In this document: in pieces, positions 1-11,505 of the stretch
Layout: the number at the start of each line of letters is the position of its first letter
Position numbering within the stretch: the stretch's first letter is position 1
DNA from: Lucinisca nassula
Lineage: Eukaryota > Mollusca > Bivalvia > Lucinida > Lucinidae
DNA: 64,000 nucleotides
NCBI GenBank assembly: GCA_963580285.1
Contig: OY757011.1
Coordinates: 200,091,644 to 200,155,643, forward strand
Reading direction: 5' to 3'
The notes under the pieces: model-generated
Databases searched by the model: none
What the model saw: only the letters and a program-made list of their open reading frames with translations
Told to the model about the DNA's origin: nothing
Program-made: the position numbers and the translations under genes

Positions 1-180
1 AAGGGCAGTTGTCAGTTTCTGGCGAAAGAATGTGCACTCTCCTGGTTACCTCTTACGTATAAGCCTGCCCAGGAAAAGTAAACTGACAGGCTCAAAAACG
101 GCCTTACTAGTGTTGACTTGGCCGTAAACCCCAAAACAAACAAACAGTTAACCTGCATAGGGGATGACTCTCCCTGAACA
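1..180 (+). repeat. SINE-like repeat, 3' part with (AAAC)n tail
   Basis: Matches the segment at 11445-11495 joined directly to 12606-12712, including GTATAAGCCTGCCCAGGAA and the GTGTTGACT region near the end. The tail is CAAAACAAACAAACAG. It provides an empty site for the TIR element at ~11505-12605. The left edge is cut by the window. Confidence 0.7.
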
Positions 181-189
181 GGGCGCCTC

Positions 190-510
190 CAGTTTGTTTG
201 TTTGATTTGAGGTTTAACGTCCCCGTCAGCACTTTAAAGGTCATTTTGGAGACGTTGCTTCCAATTTTGTGGGACTTTTACCCGACATTGAGATGAAATG
301 ACATCTCAAGCCCTGTCGCCCAATGAAACCCATAGGGTTTATTAGCATGGGCGGTCCGCCTCGCACCGCGGTTCCTGGACAGGCTTAGATCCTCTAAGCG
401 GTTTACCAGTACTAGTGTGCGGGCCGGATTCAGCTCTGCGTGGAAGCATCATGCAGCCCATATATTTCTTCAAGCCCCTATGGGCGGGGGCCGGTGCCTC
501 CAGTTAAACG
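190..510 (-). repeat. Dispersed SINE-like repeat (family S1), inverted copy
   Basis: Family recognised by internal comparison. In sense it starts near GCTTGAAGAAATATATGGG, contains GCTTCCACGCAGAGCTGAA and GGGCGACAGGGCTTGAGATG, and ends GTTAAACCTCAAATCAAACAAA. Other copies: 13380-13680, 19966-20262, 23030-23187 (split), 33170-33270, 43275-43540, 46776-46962 plus 51271-51385, and 57431-57712. It has no coding capacity. No clear tRNA head was seen. Confidence 0.8.
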
Positions 511-529
511 TTCCGATCCAAAGGGCGGT

Positions 530-685
530 GCGCATTTTGACATTCATCGCTGTAAATGGTGTTCAGACACCGAAATAATCATCGCCGGGTCGAACCGAGG
601 GCCTCTGGCATCTGAGTCAAGTGCACTAACCACTCTGGGCTTAACCACTGAGCTGTCACGCTCAGTTTATTACATAAACTCCAGG
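530..685 (-). repeat. tRNA-derived SINE (family S2), inverted
   Basis: The reverse complement has an A-box-like GACAGCTCAGTGGTTA region and a B box GGTTCGACCC. It is followed by the same body as the copy at 37053-37375, including GATTATTTCGGTGTC. Diverged, with a small duplication in the A-box area. Confidence 0.75.
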
Positions 686-819
686 TTTGCAGGATGAGAC
701 TCTGCGCAGTAATCGGCTCTTTCGCTGTACATCGTGGTCGTTCTCCCTGCTCGGGGGGGGGGGGGGGTCATGTGAGTACCAGCTGATAGCAAGCCGGCGG
801 AATGAACAACTGACAGCGC

Positions 820-1790
820 ATAAATGTCATCCTACTAGATTTCAGTAAGGCCTTTCACGAGGTTCCGCACAATTTCATTGCTGATGGATACCAGAAAGTC
901 GTAATTGATGATTTCTTCGTCTGTGCCCGTTACTTCTGGTGTTCCACAGAGTACAGTGCTCGGCACTCTCCTCTTCCTCATATACATCAACGACTTGCCA
1001 CCACGCGTCTCCCCTGTTCGCTGATCACTGTCTGTTGTACCGAGTTGCTGTCGCTCAAGAGGACTTTAATCATTTACAAGCATGGGAGAGAGACTGATAG
1101 ATGCGTTTTCACCCAGACAAGACTTAGTCTGAGTACATCAGAATCGGCAACAAAAGCAAGATAATGGAGTCATCATACAACATCCATTGCCAGAAGTAAA
1201 GCAAAAAACCTGGCTATAGACAGTACACTGGTGTGAAATAGTCACACTGACATGCTTAGACTAGCTTCTAGTCGGATATCATATTTTAAAGTTAATAAGT
1301 AATATTCTTCTACCCCTTATTTGATCTTGGGAAGATATACTCTATCTAAAATGCCAGTTTGCCTTATCAGTTGGTGTTCGGTAAGGGGTACAGAAAGGCA
1401 ATAAACATTTCATGACTGTAGCTGTAATCAATCATTTACCAAGGATCTTGCGAGGTAAAATTCGCATTGTACTAGACCTTGGTGTCTGAGACAAGATTAA
1501 AGTCTAACAAGGTTTCATATTTGATAAAAACACACATGAAGGTTGGTAATTGGTTAATATGACATCAAGGTCTAGTAGCTAGACTATGACATGCTATCTA
1601 CGACAGACAGCCAGACAGTTGCTTTCCTATCCTACGCAGGAATCTCTCTGCATGCCCAAAGGACATCAAGGCAACAGCATACAAGTCACTAGTTAGACCT
1701 AAACTAGAATATGCTGCCACCCCCTGGGACCCCTACAAACAAACTAGTCCAGTTCAATCGCAATCTTCCGCTCACATCGTCTATCTTACT
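820..1790 (+). pseudogene. Decayed CR1/jockey-like reverse transcriptase, interrupted
   Basis: Fragments of a non-LTR RT can be read across frameshifts: LDFSKAFHEVPH near 838, [24 protein letters not shown] text near 930-1000, and RNLSACPKDIKATAYKSLV near 1640-1700 followed by P-K-L-E-Y-A-A. Between ~1200 and ~1620 the similarity is lost. That stretch is bounded by imperfect inverted repeats (ACATGCTTAGACTAGCTTC near 1249 and its rough complement near 1575-1595), suggesting a small MITE insertion. No intact ORF. Confidence 0.7.
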
Positions 1791-2438
1791 GATCATATGC
1801 ATATTGGAAATGAAAAAAGGGAGGTTGGTAAAACCTAGTATTCCTTGAATTTCTCGAATCAAGGTCTGCTTTAATTAAGGAAGTTTCGTAATCCCTGATC
1901 GTTTTGTTATTGACGAAGAGCTCTGTGTGAATGACTCATGTGGACAACTTTCAGATGGTTAGAAAAGTAGTTGTGTATAAGTATGAAACGTCCGCTTTAT
2001 AATGCAGTTTTCTTTCAAAAAAAACAAAATACAGAGGAGTACGGCAGCTTGGATTTTTCAAGTACGGCAACTTGGATTTTTTTAAGTACGGCAACTTGGA
2101 AAAAAATGCTGAATTAACTGTACGGTTACTTGCGTCACAAAATTACAAATTTGGAAACTACTGGCACCATTTTGACATCGTTTGGAAGGAAAGGCCGTGG
2201 TTATTATCATGTTTGGTTTCATCACATAGGGATCGATTATAATGATAATGCTGATCGTAAATCAATCTATTTTTGCATGAAACAGATGGAGATGTGAAAT
2301 CTACACCAGGGCCATATTTCCTTTTGAGAATTCTTTGTCGTTGCTTTCGCTTTGTTTCATTACTGAAAATACTTTGGAAGAAAGTCTGTCCCCTATTGGT
2401 CTATTCAACGGAAGGAACTTTCCTTTCGTGATGGGAAG

Positions 2439-2472
<34 letters not shown>

Positions 2473-2814
2473 GTTGTTTTTGTTTACGAAATAAAGTTTG
2501 TTTTTCAGTGAGCTGAAATAGTTTCTACTTCGTTCTTGTGAAACTTACAACTAGAGTAGACGTTAGTTTATGCGTTGAAAAGTGTTTATTCCTTTGACGA
2601 GAGTTTATTCAAACGAAGGTCCTGTAATATGCATACTATACTCCAGTTATTTAAGATTATGAGTGAGGCCATTATTATTATTATTATTTTTTTATTTATT
2701 TATTTTTTTTTGTTGTTTGCATTACGAAAACATGCCTATTCAAATAAATTGAACATATTTCCACCAAAAAAATGAAAATGTTCAGATAAAAGATTCTGCT
2801 ATTTTTCATAATTC
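1791..2814. other. AT-rich stretch with a short tandem repeat
   Basis: No gene supported. Contains about three copies of a ~29-bp unit, AGTACGGCAACTTGGATTTT, at 2036-2105, and T-rich and (ATT)n tracts at 2445-2475 and 2670-2712. Confidence 0.6.
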
Positions 2815-2925
2815 AGCTCAAAACATAGATTTTGGGTACTCGTTGGAACCGTCTCGACCAGGCGGTTTCTGACGAGTACCAAAAATCTATGTTTTGGGCA
2901 GAAATGCGAAAAATAATGTACACCC
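2812..2925. repeat. Palindromic MITE-like repeat (family P1)
   Basis: Near-perfect palindrome: CAAAACATAGATTTTGGGTA then CTCGTTGGAACCG, a centre, and the complement back to ATCTATGTTTTGGGCAG. Related palindromes occur at ~8290-8400, 10505-10625, 20293-20395, 19185-19230 and 32930-33015. All share CTCGTTAGAACCGCCTC-type arms. Confidence 0.75.
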
Positions 2926-3930
2926 CTACAAACCCCATTCTACTGGATTAAAGTGGAGTTTAAGAGGGTCAAAATTGCATAGGCATGTTTTCATGATGGT
3001 CTTCTGTTTTTTTTTTTTTTTTTTTTTTTTTTCGAAATCGGCCACGTGCACACATGTTGCAATTTTTATCTTGTATATTCCAACCATTTCACATTTGTAC
3101 GGTTTAGTAACGCCACAGACAACAAAAAGCTACTTTAAAGAAGGTGATTTAAGGTTCCTCAATACAGTTATTTCACTACATTTGAGGTACTGAAAAAATC
3201 ATATTTGCAAATAGTTACCCAAACAGATTTTTCATCAGATGGTAGTCCATGTAAATGTAAGAATAAGAAAGCAAAATATTTTTATTGGAAAGTCACCATG
3301 TTAGTAATTTATTGCATTTTTCCATGGTTTTGCAAAAATGATATCTTAATCCACAGAACAAAAATGTGTAAAACACTATCATAGAATTGTGGCTAAAGGT
3401 TGCCTTTAGGCACTGCAAGAGTGGAATTTCAAGTAAAATACCTAAATAGTACTGAAAATTAATGATTCCTCCCCACCCCCAAAAAATGTTATTATTTCAC
3501 CTGGTACTATTTTTAAATTCAGTGTATGGTAGCCAAAAATGACCAGTTCTACCAAGTTGGCAGTAAGATCACTGATTGGGTTGAGGTGTTGCAATCTCTT
3601 GCAAATTTAGCTTGTAAAATGATTGACCTTCTTTGGTGCTTTTAGTATTTCATTTTATATATTTCATTCATGCAATTTATAACAATTTATGAATCACTGC
3701 ACCAAAGTTTCACTGTATTATTGATTGTTTTTACTGGGTGGGTGATTTGATACTGGAATAAAATCCAAAACCAAAAAAAAAAAAAAAAAAATAAGATAAA
3801 AACAGTTTATCCCCATATTTGAACTGAAAGAATGAAAGCAGCCTGTTCAGCACCAGGATTTTTGTGCAAAAGGCTTCTGATCACTTCCAATAACTGCTAT
3901 GTTATAGCAGTGATTTTTACCCATTGATTT
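2926..3930. other. AT-rich region without supported genes
   Basis: Contains a poly-T tract (3008-3032) and a poly-A tract (3773-3790). Short ORFs here are low-complexity. Nothing else is recognised. Confidence 0.6.
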
Positions 3931-3936
3931 GTTACA

Positions 3937-5020
3937 TCAGAATCAGAATCAGAATTGTTACTGGTGACACGTTAAATGACATTCATACACCAGGACCTGT
4001 GATATGGGAAGTTTGTCCCTAGCTCTAACCAAAGATGTAAACTTAGCTACACAATCATCAGCACCTTCCGCCGTCGAAATAATAGAATCCAGAAGGGCAT
4101 TCCAATCTCTAATGGTTCGGGGGAAGAACGATTCTTTATAAATATCCGTTCTTGCAGTAAGAGTCTGAAACGTCATTGAATGGTGCTGTCTACAGTGCCT
4201 AGCCGGGGGAACAAGGTCATCTGTTGGAATGCTGGCAGCACCCTTTAGACCTTTGTATAAGAGTATGAGCCTACTGTCTCTTCTCCTTTTCTTGAGAGAC
4301 TCCCATCTTAATTTTCCTAGAATTCCAGTCATGCTCCCAGTTTCAAAGCAGTAATTTCCAGTTACAAATCTAGCCGCTCTATTCTGAACTTTTTCAATTT
4401 CTTCATTTAGGACCACTCCGCTTGGGTCCCAGATGCAACTACCATATTCCAAGATTTGGCGAACAAGTCCCCTGTATGCTGTCTCTTTCACATCCTGGGG
4501 ACACTGGTGAAGATTTCGCCTCAGGAATCCAAGAGTTCTATTCGCCTTTGTACACATATTGCTAATGTGTGTATTCCATCTCAAATCGTGAGTGATTGTC
4601 ACACCAAGGTATTTAATGGAATTCACATTTTCGAGGACCGTTCCCTCTATAGTGTAAGAAGCCTCAACTTTATTAGATCTCTTCCTTGTTATCTGCATAA
4701 TATTGCATTTAACTGGCTGAAATCTCATGCCCCATTTTCGGGCCCAACATCCTAATCCATCTATGTCAGCCTGAAGTTTCAGTGAGTCATCTGTATCACT
4801 AATTTCCCGGTAACAAACACAGTCATCTGCGAAAAGTCTTATTTCTGAGTCAATGTCAGAGGAAATATCATTGATGTACAGGGAGAACAATAGAGGACCA
4901 AGAACAGTCCCTTGTGGGACTCCAGACAAAACTGGCGCCCATACTGAAGATTCACCATTAACAACAACACGCTGTTTTCTGTTCACATGAGTCACCATAA
5001 ACAAATAATTGATGTTTGTA
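3937..5020 (-). pseudogene. 5'-truncated CR1-like LINE: RT C-terminal half and 3' tail
   Basis: An open frame of 348 aa (3958-5004) encodes the C-terminal half of a non-LTR reverse transcriptase. Visible motifs are S-G-V-P-Q-G-T-V-L-G-P (motif B region, ~28-38), R-L-F-A-D-D-C (motif C, catalytic DD near 61-62), and L-G-V-T-I downstream. The conserved tail T-I-R-D-W-N-A-L-L is seen near the end. It lacks the endonuclease and the first RT motifs, as is usual for 5'-truncated LINEs. The 3' end carries (TTCTGA)n at 3937-3957, like the related copy ending near 17625; short 3' repeats are typical of CR1/L2-clade LINEs. This is the most intact RT of this family here, but it is a fragment. Confidence 0.88.
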
Positions 5021-6165
5021 CATATTTATCTAATCCAATTAATGATCTGTTGTGTCACCTACTTACCAATGTGCGGGTTGGTAAAATTTCATAGAAGCCC
5101 AATGCTTTTAATATGTTTTGCTGAAAGAAGTTAAAAAAGAAATCAACCTTTTTCGACTTGTTTACTTGGGAACAGGGGTGAACAACACAAACAGGACAAT
5201 GTTACACGTAGAAACTAGTTCAGAAATGAAGGCATACTATTCATGAATTAACGAACAAATTATGTTAGAAAGTACGTGAAAATAGGCGCAAGACAGTTTC
5301 AAATATGAATATTATGTTTTAAATTTAAAGCAATGGTGTACTGTTGTTTTTTTGGGGGGAAATTAGTTCCAAGGCGTATAAATACGTTTTTGCATTTGGC
5401 AAGATGGAAATCTCTTCAATTTGACAGGTACACTAATTTATCAGTGATGACAGGCTTCCAAGATAGGCGATTTCATTATGGTATACGCAGGAAGAAGGCT
5501 ACATAGCTGACTTTTCAAGGTATTTTCATTGATGATGGAGAAAATAAAATGTGGAAGGCATAATTGATGAAATCTCAGCATTTCAGATTTACCGCAAGAA
5601 AAGGAGATGATGGCGCCCATCGAGAATAAACATGTCAAAAAAATCTTGTTTTCAATTCAGGTAGCCTTTTTGATAGAAAGCTTTGTCCGAGTCGTTAGTA
5701 TTTGATATGAACTATTGATCTGCAGCTGTTTTAGTAACTTTTAAAAAAGTCTATAAAGCGGTTTCCTTTTTTCCTGGTAAAAGTGAAAAATACAGAATTT
5801 CATTTATTTTCAAAGGCACAGGGATGTTGCTAATGCAAGAAAGTACTTGCTGTAATAACCGTTTTTACCTCTAAACCTTTTTCTTGTGGGACATGGATTT
5901 TTAAACGGAAATCAGGATTATATTTTGGGGAAAATCAACTTGCAAATCTTTCATCTATATTTTTCTTGTGCAAATGTATTGAGGAAACTTAAGATGTCCT
6001 GAGATAAAAGTACTTTCATAAATTTCTTTTCCGTTCACAAAAGGTTACTTTCGCTGTAATATAAAGGGCAGCTAAAATAATTTTCATCCTAGTTGTAATC
6101 TAAAACTGTTAGTTTAACACTTAAATACCAGCATTTTAAACAAGAAGTGCAGATCTGGTAAAACG
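5021..6165. other. No feature recognised
   Basis: AT-rich sequence with only short ORFs of no recognisable content. Confidence 0.55.
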
Positions 6166-6170
6166 CAGCA

Positions 6171-6560
6171 TTATGCCGCCTTTCTATGTTTGGATTCCAT
6201 GTCCCAGTGAGATTCTATGATGGGGCGGTCTAAGTCCCTCTGGAGGGTGACCGAATAATCAGGGAGAATTATGGTCAGGTACACTCCAGTGTCACCAGCA
6301 AATAGGCGAACCCGGGACCACACATTGTCGGGTAGGTCGTTAAGGTATAATAACAATAATATTGTGCCTAGAACTGATCCTTGTGGTACACCTGAAGTAA
6401 CTGGAACCTCATCTGAGTACTCACATTCAAGTGCAACTGTCTGACTTCTCTCAATCAGAAAAGACTTAATTCACTGGATAGTTAATCCATGTACCAGTAG
6501 CTTGCGAAGAAGCTTCATGTGATTCACCTAGCCAAAGGTCATGCTAAACCCAAGATAAGA
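6171..6560 (-). pseudogene. Reverse transcriptase fragment (non-LTR)
   Basis: Minus-strand reading gives SGVPQGSVLGTILLLLYLND followed by R-V-R-L-F-A-G-D-T, the motif B-C region of a CR1/jockey-like RT. The catalytic D-D is changed to G-D. Upstream codons to ~6560 continue the RT text with a stop. Dead fragment. Confidence 0.8.
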
Positions 6561-7476
6561 TCTATTTGTTGACCATTTAATCATGATCTGGTAAGGTCAT
6601 AAACAAGCAGAATCACATGAGTGTCACAAGATCTGCGCTCCCAGGCTGTTGAGTATTTTGTGATCATAAGGTTTGTCCAAACCAAATCTTATGCGGCGAA
6701 ATTTAGTTTCAACCTACAAAAATCCATTTTTTGAAGGATTTTCTGCTTGTCGGAATTTTGTAAACCTGTCCCCGTAGAAAACCTAAAGTAAATTCTTATA
6801 TGCCCATTATGACATAAAGACCACATTGGTAATGGGAAATTGTTTTTAAGAAATAGGTGCGATATGGGCATAAGAGCAATTTACGATCTTATTAGTGAGG
6901 AAGTGGTATTTTATAGTTTTGAACAGTTAAAGGCGAAATATGATATAAGGGCCACATTTTTAGACTACCACCATGTAGTAAATAGTATTTCTCAAGTATG
7001 AATTGATCAAATTCACATAAACCGTGTATTTGCTGTTAAATTTAAACAAAATGTAGTTTGTAACATATACTTTCAAGACTTGATTAGTTCAAAGAAAGGG
7101 AGTAGACTATTTATGATATTGTGGTTAGAGTAATCGAATACATTACACAAACAAAATGGCAAACGGAGATAGGAGATAAAGTGGAAAAAGAGCATTAAAG
7201 ACATTTCACGAGACAAAACTACGCGACTTTCAATACAAAATCAATAATAAAAATTTAGTAACACATTCATTTCTATTTAAAATTAATAAAATCAGGGTTT
7301 TGTTACTGTAATGAACAACCAGAAAAAATCCATTATTTATTTCTTAGATCCCCAAAAGTAAGAACGTTTTAGACTGAACTTTAATCATGGTTGACCACAA
7401 ATGTAAATCCAGAAATATCGCTAGAGGATCGTAAAATACTATTTTCACACGGTGGTAAAGCAGAAGTGGTCAATTA

Positions 7477-7480
<4 letters not shown>
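6561..7480. other. No feature recognised
   Basis: AT-rich; short ORFs only. Confidence 0.5.

Positions 7481-7553
<73 letters not shown>
7480..7553. repeat. (CT)n microsatellite
   Basis: About 36 uninterrupted CT units. It creates a spurious Ser-Leu ORF through the tract. Confidence 0.97.
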
Positions 7554-7555
<2 letters not shown>

Positions 7556-7654
7556 GCAAAATATTGTATATACGAAAACAAATTTGTTTCTATGAATAAA
7601 GTGCTTAGCGAGAGATACATTTCACTCATAAACAACAGGTTAGATAAATTCTTT

Positions 7655-7930
7655 AAGATTAAAGCCCCTCTCTCGCCCAGCCCAGTGGAATTCCAAGGCG
7701 GTTCTTCTGTCGCTGTTTATTTTTGTTATGGTTTGTCTTTGAGTGTTTGTATCACTTATTTTATTTTGTTTTGGATATCGAATTGGCCATTTTGTGGAAA
7801 AGTAACTGTCCTTTTGGCTTTCCGCTATTGATGTTTCCATTAGGGTCTGTTGTTTCATGTTTGTGTTTCTTTCCCCTTTGGTAACTCTGGTGGGAGTTGT
7901 GGGTAAATTGTGTCGATTCCTGATCATTGC
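7655..7930 (+). repeat. Diverged, inverted copy of the unidentified LINE-like 3' end
   Basis: The reverse complement aligns with ~8655-8945 and 35995-36280: the GGCGGTTCTTCTGTCG region, the GGCCATTTTGTGG region and the ATTCCTGATC end. More diverged than those two copies are from each other. No coding part retained. Confidence 0.65.
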
Positions 7931-8284
7931 CTACACTTCTATGTTCTACATATAACTACTTTTACCCAAACACTGATGATTCATGAGGCCTATTCCGACT
8001 TTATGTTTATGTTTGGTGTCAGGGTTCTGTTTTCCGTCGACTACCTGCCACACATATAGTGCAGTAGACTTGTACCATTAGCTATAAAAGGCACATCTTG
8101 TAGAAAATACATGTACATTGTTACTACAGTTTGTTTTCTGCTCTCCCATGAAAGAATTTTATTATTATTATTATTATTTTTTTTTCAAATTTATTATCAT
8201 CGTCTATTAGCCATTACGATGTTACACCCGTATGACTTTGTGCATTCTTTCATATCTTAACAATATTTACTTTTCTGGTGAAAA

Positions 8285-8640
8285 ATTGTGATAGTTTTCT
8301 CATTTATGCTTCAAACATGGCTGTTGGTGCTCGTTGGAACTGCCGCAGTGAAGTGGTTCTATCGAGTACCCACGGCGTATGTCTTGGAGCAGGAATGAGA
8401 AAAATATTGTATACCCAGTCAGACGTGCATCCGACTGAGGTACCGAGGCCGACGATTATCATACGAGATATTTTGGCCAGCAATAATCGAGTGTATGTAA
8501 ACGTAAAGTGCAGATAACTCCATGTCAACAGACATACAACGTTTAAACAACGTCGTGTCAACGTCAATGCAACATCACTGCGATGCATTGACGCTGACGC
8601 AGCAAATTGTATACCCAGTTACAAAATATTGTAACCCCCA
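8285..8640. repeat. Palindromic repeat P1 plus an inverted partner of 11070-11330
   Basis: 8300-8400 holds a degraded P1 palindrome. 8415-8600 is related in inverse orientation to 11120-11330 (shared GTCAACAGACATACAACGT and the CATACGAGATATTTTGGCCA region), so the two lie as an inverted pair about 2.5 kb apart. Short ORFs on both strands are shadows of the repeat. Confidence 0.65.
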
Positions 8641-8654
8641 GTTCTCTCTCTATA

Positions 8655-9440
8655 AAGTAGAAGTAAAACAAAGATCAGGAATTGATACAATTAACTTACT
8701 CCACCCATAAAAGACACCAAAGGGAAAGAAATACAAACATTAAGCGACCAGACCATAATGGAAACCCAAACAAAGGAAGGCCATAAGGACAGTTACTTTC
8801 CCACAAAATGGCCATATGGCCATCCAAAACCAAAAGTCACAAGTGATACACACAGTAAGTAACAAACAACAACAAAAATAAATCACCACAGAAGAGCCGC
8901 CTTGGAACGGTCAGTGGAAGATTTCCACTGGGGGGCTTAAATCGATTTTACGTGGCCACAATCCTCGCCCTTACTTCCGTCGCGATTTAGACAAATAATT
9001 TGTTCAGCCCGCATGAAGGCCTCCTAACTCATCAGTGCAACATCTCCGTGAACACAAAAATCAAAGAACCACAGAGGTGAGACAACGGTGAGGACTCGAC
9101 AGCAAGAAACCACTGAAATGCTGGAGCAAAAGAAAACCAACAGTTAGACTCCGATGGGCCCGACCAGAGACAGAGCATCAGGCACCAACCAACATTATCT
9201 CTCTAATTTTCAATAAGCCTTTACGTTGGAGCCGTCATAGAATCTGAGGCCTGACCCACCGGCGTGCAATTAAAGAGGGAAGCAAAGTTGCCAACCGTGA
9301 TTGGGTTAACTACCATGCATGCAGTCTGTCGTATAATATCCATGTTGTACCCAATCTTTTTATATCGAAGAATGAGTTTACGAAATTGGGTGCTGAAGTC
9401 ATTGCGGTTATATATTTTTCTGAATTTATATACTAAGTAG
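8655..9440 (-). mobile_element. 5'-truncated LINE-like 3' end, copy 1 (unidentified family)
   Basis: Near-identical to 35993-36893. In sense it carries the C-terminal end of an ORF (stop at 9221) with V-Y-K-F-R-K-I-Y-N-R-N-D-F and N-P-I-T-V-G-N-F-A-S-L-F-N-C, then a ~560-bp 3' UTR. Similarity stops at ~9437 here and at ~36893 in the other copy, the pattern of variable 5' truncation. I do not recognise the protein; it looks like the end of a mobile-element ORF. Confidence 0.65.
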
Positions 9441-9654
9441 GGTTTAAAGGGGCGTTCATTGCACGGACCTGTTATCGTAATGAATCGTCTTATTATTAAC
9501 ATTGCTAGAGATACTCGCCTACCAGTCGAGGAAGACAGAAGACCAACTTCTATCGTACATGTTGTCTAAACTGAAAAGCACTCACACAACCTTCAATAAT
9601 TCCCTGTCCCCTTTTTGTACTTTCTCTCATCTACTTACTTCTAAAATATGTTCT

Positions 9655-10400
9655 AGACTGGGTTGTCCTGTGGAAACAAGGAATACACCACAAAACTAGA
9701 TCGCGCAGTCGATGGCGCGCCATCGCAAATCCCCACGTTTTGACCGCTTCCAGGGACCCCTGGGGGCTGGTCCAAAAATTAATGTGCTCTTGCAGAAGCC
9801 ATTCATGTATGTAACTCATACACCAAATTTGGTTGAATTCCAATGAACGGTGTAGGAGGAGATAGACGGACGGACGGACGGACGAACGGACAGACGGAGG
9901 CGATAACAATATCCCCACTTTTCTTCGAAAAACGTGGGGATAAATATAGAGTGTACATGTTTTCTGGACCAGACTAGCTAGTTTTGCCCAATTAAGCCTC
10001 ATCAGTGACCCTCAAAAATTTCAAAATTCACCACTGGAAGGGCAAGAAAATATAAACTACACTATGATGTTGGGCAGGGAGACTTTTACGACCTCCACAC
10101 ATTCCCAGACACCAGCTATAGTGACGTTAAATATGTTCTAGAAATGGTTATCCTTTGGAGTGAGTGAGTGAGTGAATGAGTGTTTGAGTTTTACGTCCCA
10201 CCAACAGCTAAGGCCATACGGAGACGGGACCTAGGTTTAAAGACTCATCCGAAAGTGTATATCCTTTGGAAGCAAGGAATGCACCACAAAACTGGAACAT
10301 ATGGAGTGTACATGTTTTCTGGGCCAGAATAGCTAGTTTCGGCCAATAAGGCCTCATCAGTGAGCCTCAAACCTTTTCAAAGCTTTCCAAAATGTCTGCA
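9655..10400. repeat. Direct duplication of a ~120-bp segment
   Basis: 9655-9695 plus 9943-10020 matches 10258-10395 (AAGGAATACACCACAAAA, GTGTACATGTTTTCTGG, GCCTCATCAGTGA). The first copy holds the Helentron insertion; the second is the empty form. Between them, 10160-10250 is the inverted 3' part of a tRNA-SINE (family S3), with GTTTTACGTCCCACCAACAG and a (GAGT)n tract. Confidence 0.7.
9696..9942 (-). mobile_element. Minimal Helentron/HINE-like element (family G)
   Basis: In sense: a 5' hairpin (TATCCCCACGTTTT ... AAAAGTGGGGATA), a CGTCCGTCCGTC block, a single core unit beginning ATCTCCTCCTACACCG, a subterminal AACGTGGGGAT that echoes the 5' end, a perfect stem CGATGGC-GC-GCCATCG, then CTAG at 9699-9696 followed by TTTT. 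The flanking sequence recurs at ~10255-10390 without the element, giving a paralogous empty site. Confidence 0.75.
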
Positions 10401-10499
10401 CAAGAATTTCAGAGAAAATAAGTTCAGTTAATATGGCATTAGGATAACACATCTGTGGGATATGGTAAATTTCTCAAACCTTAAAAAAGGCATCTTTTT

Positions 10500-10695
10500 C
10501 TGCTCAAGATTTGTGATATTTTTCCTATTTATACTCCAAACATAGGTTTTGGATGCTCGTTAGAACCGCCTCATTGAGGCGGTTCTAACGAGTACCCACA
10601 GCCTATGTCTTGGAGCAGAACTAAGGAAATTAATGTTATTCCCCGTAAACCCCAGTTTTCTTTATATAAAATGGGGTTTAGTGGGGTCTTAATTT
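10500..10695. repeat. Palindromic MITE-like repeat P1 (best copy)
   Basis: Centre TAGAACCGCCTC-ATT-GAGGCGGTTCTA at 10561-10587, extended by arms with CATAGGTTTTGGATGCTCGT on the left and a matching complement on the right. A second short palindrome CCCCAGTTTT ... AAAATGGGG follows at 10653-10678. No coding capacity. Confidence 0.75.
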
Positions 10696-10812
10696 CACGG
10701 ACTTGTTCACGTGATGGGAAGTGGTTTTAGGTTCTAGCTTTACGTAATAACGCCAAATTAGGTCATTACCTGCCGTCCGTATTTTTTTTTTTTTTTTATT
10801 TTATTTTTTTTT

Positions 10813-11034
10813 TTGGGGTTTTGGTTTTACGGCCCTTTCAAGATTATTTCACCCGTATCGAGCGATCGTTAATCAGAGATGGGCGAAAACCAGAGTACCC
10901 GGAGAAAAACCACCTTACCTTCCGTTGCAGAACTTGGCGTCTCACATATGACCCGAGCGAGACTCGAACCACAGCGGTGAGAGACCTAATGATCAAGAGT
11001 CAGCACTCTTAACCACTAGGCCACGGAGGCCCGT
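10813..11034 (-). repeat. tRNA-derived SINE (family S4, tRNA-Lys-like head), inverted
   Basis: The reverse complement begins GGGCCTCCGTGGCCTAGTGG with an A box, then AGAGTGCTGACTCTTGATCA and B box GGTTCGAGTCTCG. The body runs to the GGGCCGTAAAACCAAAACCCC end. Other copies: 57712-57927 and 58777-58808 plus 59559-59722. Confidence 0.85.
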
Positions 11035-11069
11035 TACCGTCGGTATGATCATTTTCCACATTAATCTGG

Positions 11070-11330
11070 TACTTTTGAGTAACAAGTTCCGGAGCCGATG
11101 CTACACGCTATGTCAATTTCGTTGTTGCATCGACTTTGCTGCGTCAGCGTCAATGCATCGTTGTTTAGACGTTGTATGTCTGTTGACTTGGACGTTGTTT
11201 AGACGTTGTATTTCTGTTGACATGGAGTTATCTGCACTTTACATTTATATACACTTGATTATTCCTGGCCAAAATATCTCGTATGATAATCATCGGCCTC
11301 AGTACCTCGGTCGGATGAACGTCTGACTGG
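11070..11330. repeat. Repeat, inverted partner of 8415-8600
   Basis: Contains two copies of a GTTTAGACGTTGTATTTCTG unit (11160-11220) and the GGCCAAAATATCTCGTATGA segment shared in inverse orientation with 8440-8475. No gene. Confidence 0.6.
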
Positions 11331-11500
11331 TGATCAGAAAGGCGCGTGTTCGGTACCTGCCGGGTCGGCAACATTCTTTCGTGGAGATAGATCATGAAAT
11401 ATTTTCCACGGCCATTCTCTACCACTGGGCATCCGCTGATTCAAGAAGGGCAGTTGTCAGTGGCGAAAGAGTGTGCACTGTACTGGTTAACTGCTGATGC
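11290..11500 (+). repeat. SINE-like repeat, 5' part
   Basis: A tRNA-like head is suggested by TGACTGGTGATCAGAAAGG and a B-box-like GTTCGGTACCTGCC. The body AGGGCAGTTGTCAG to GTGCACTGTACTGGTTA matches positions 1-50. It is interrupted by the next element and resumes at 12606. Confidence 0.6.
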
Positions 11501-11505
11501 CTCGG

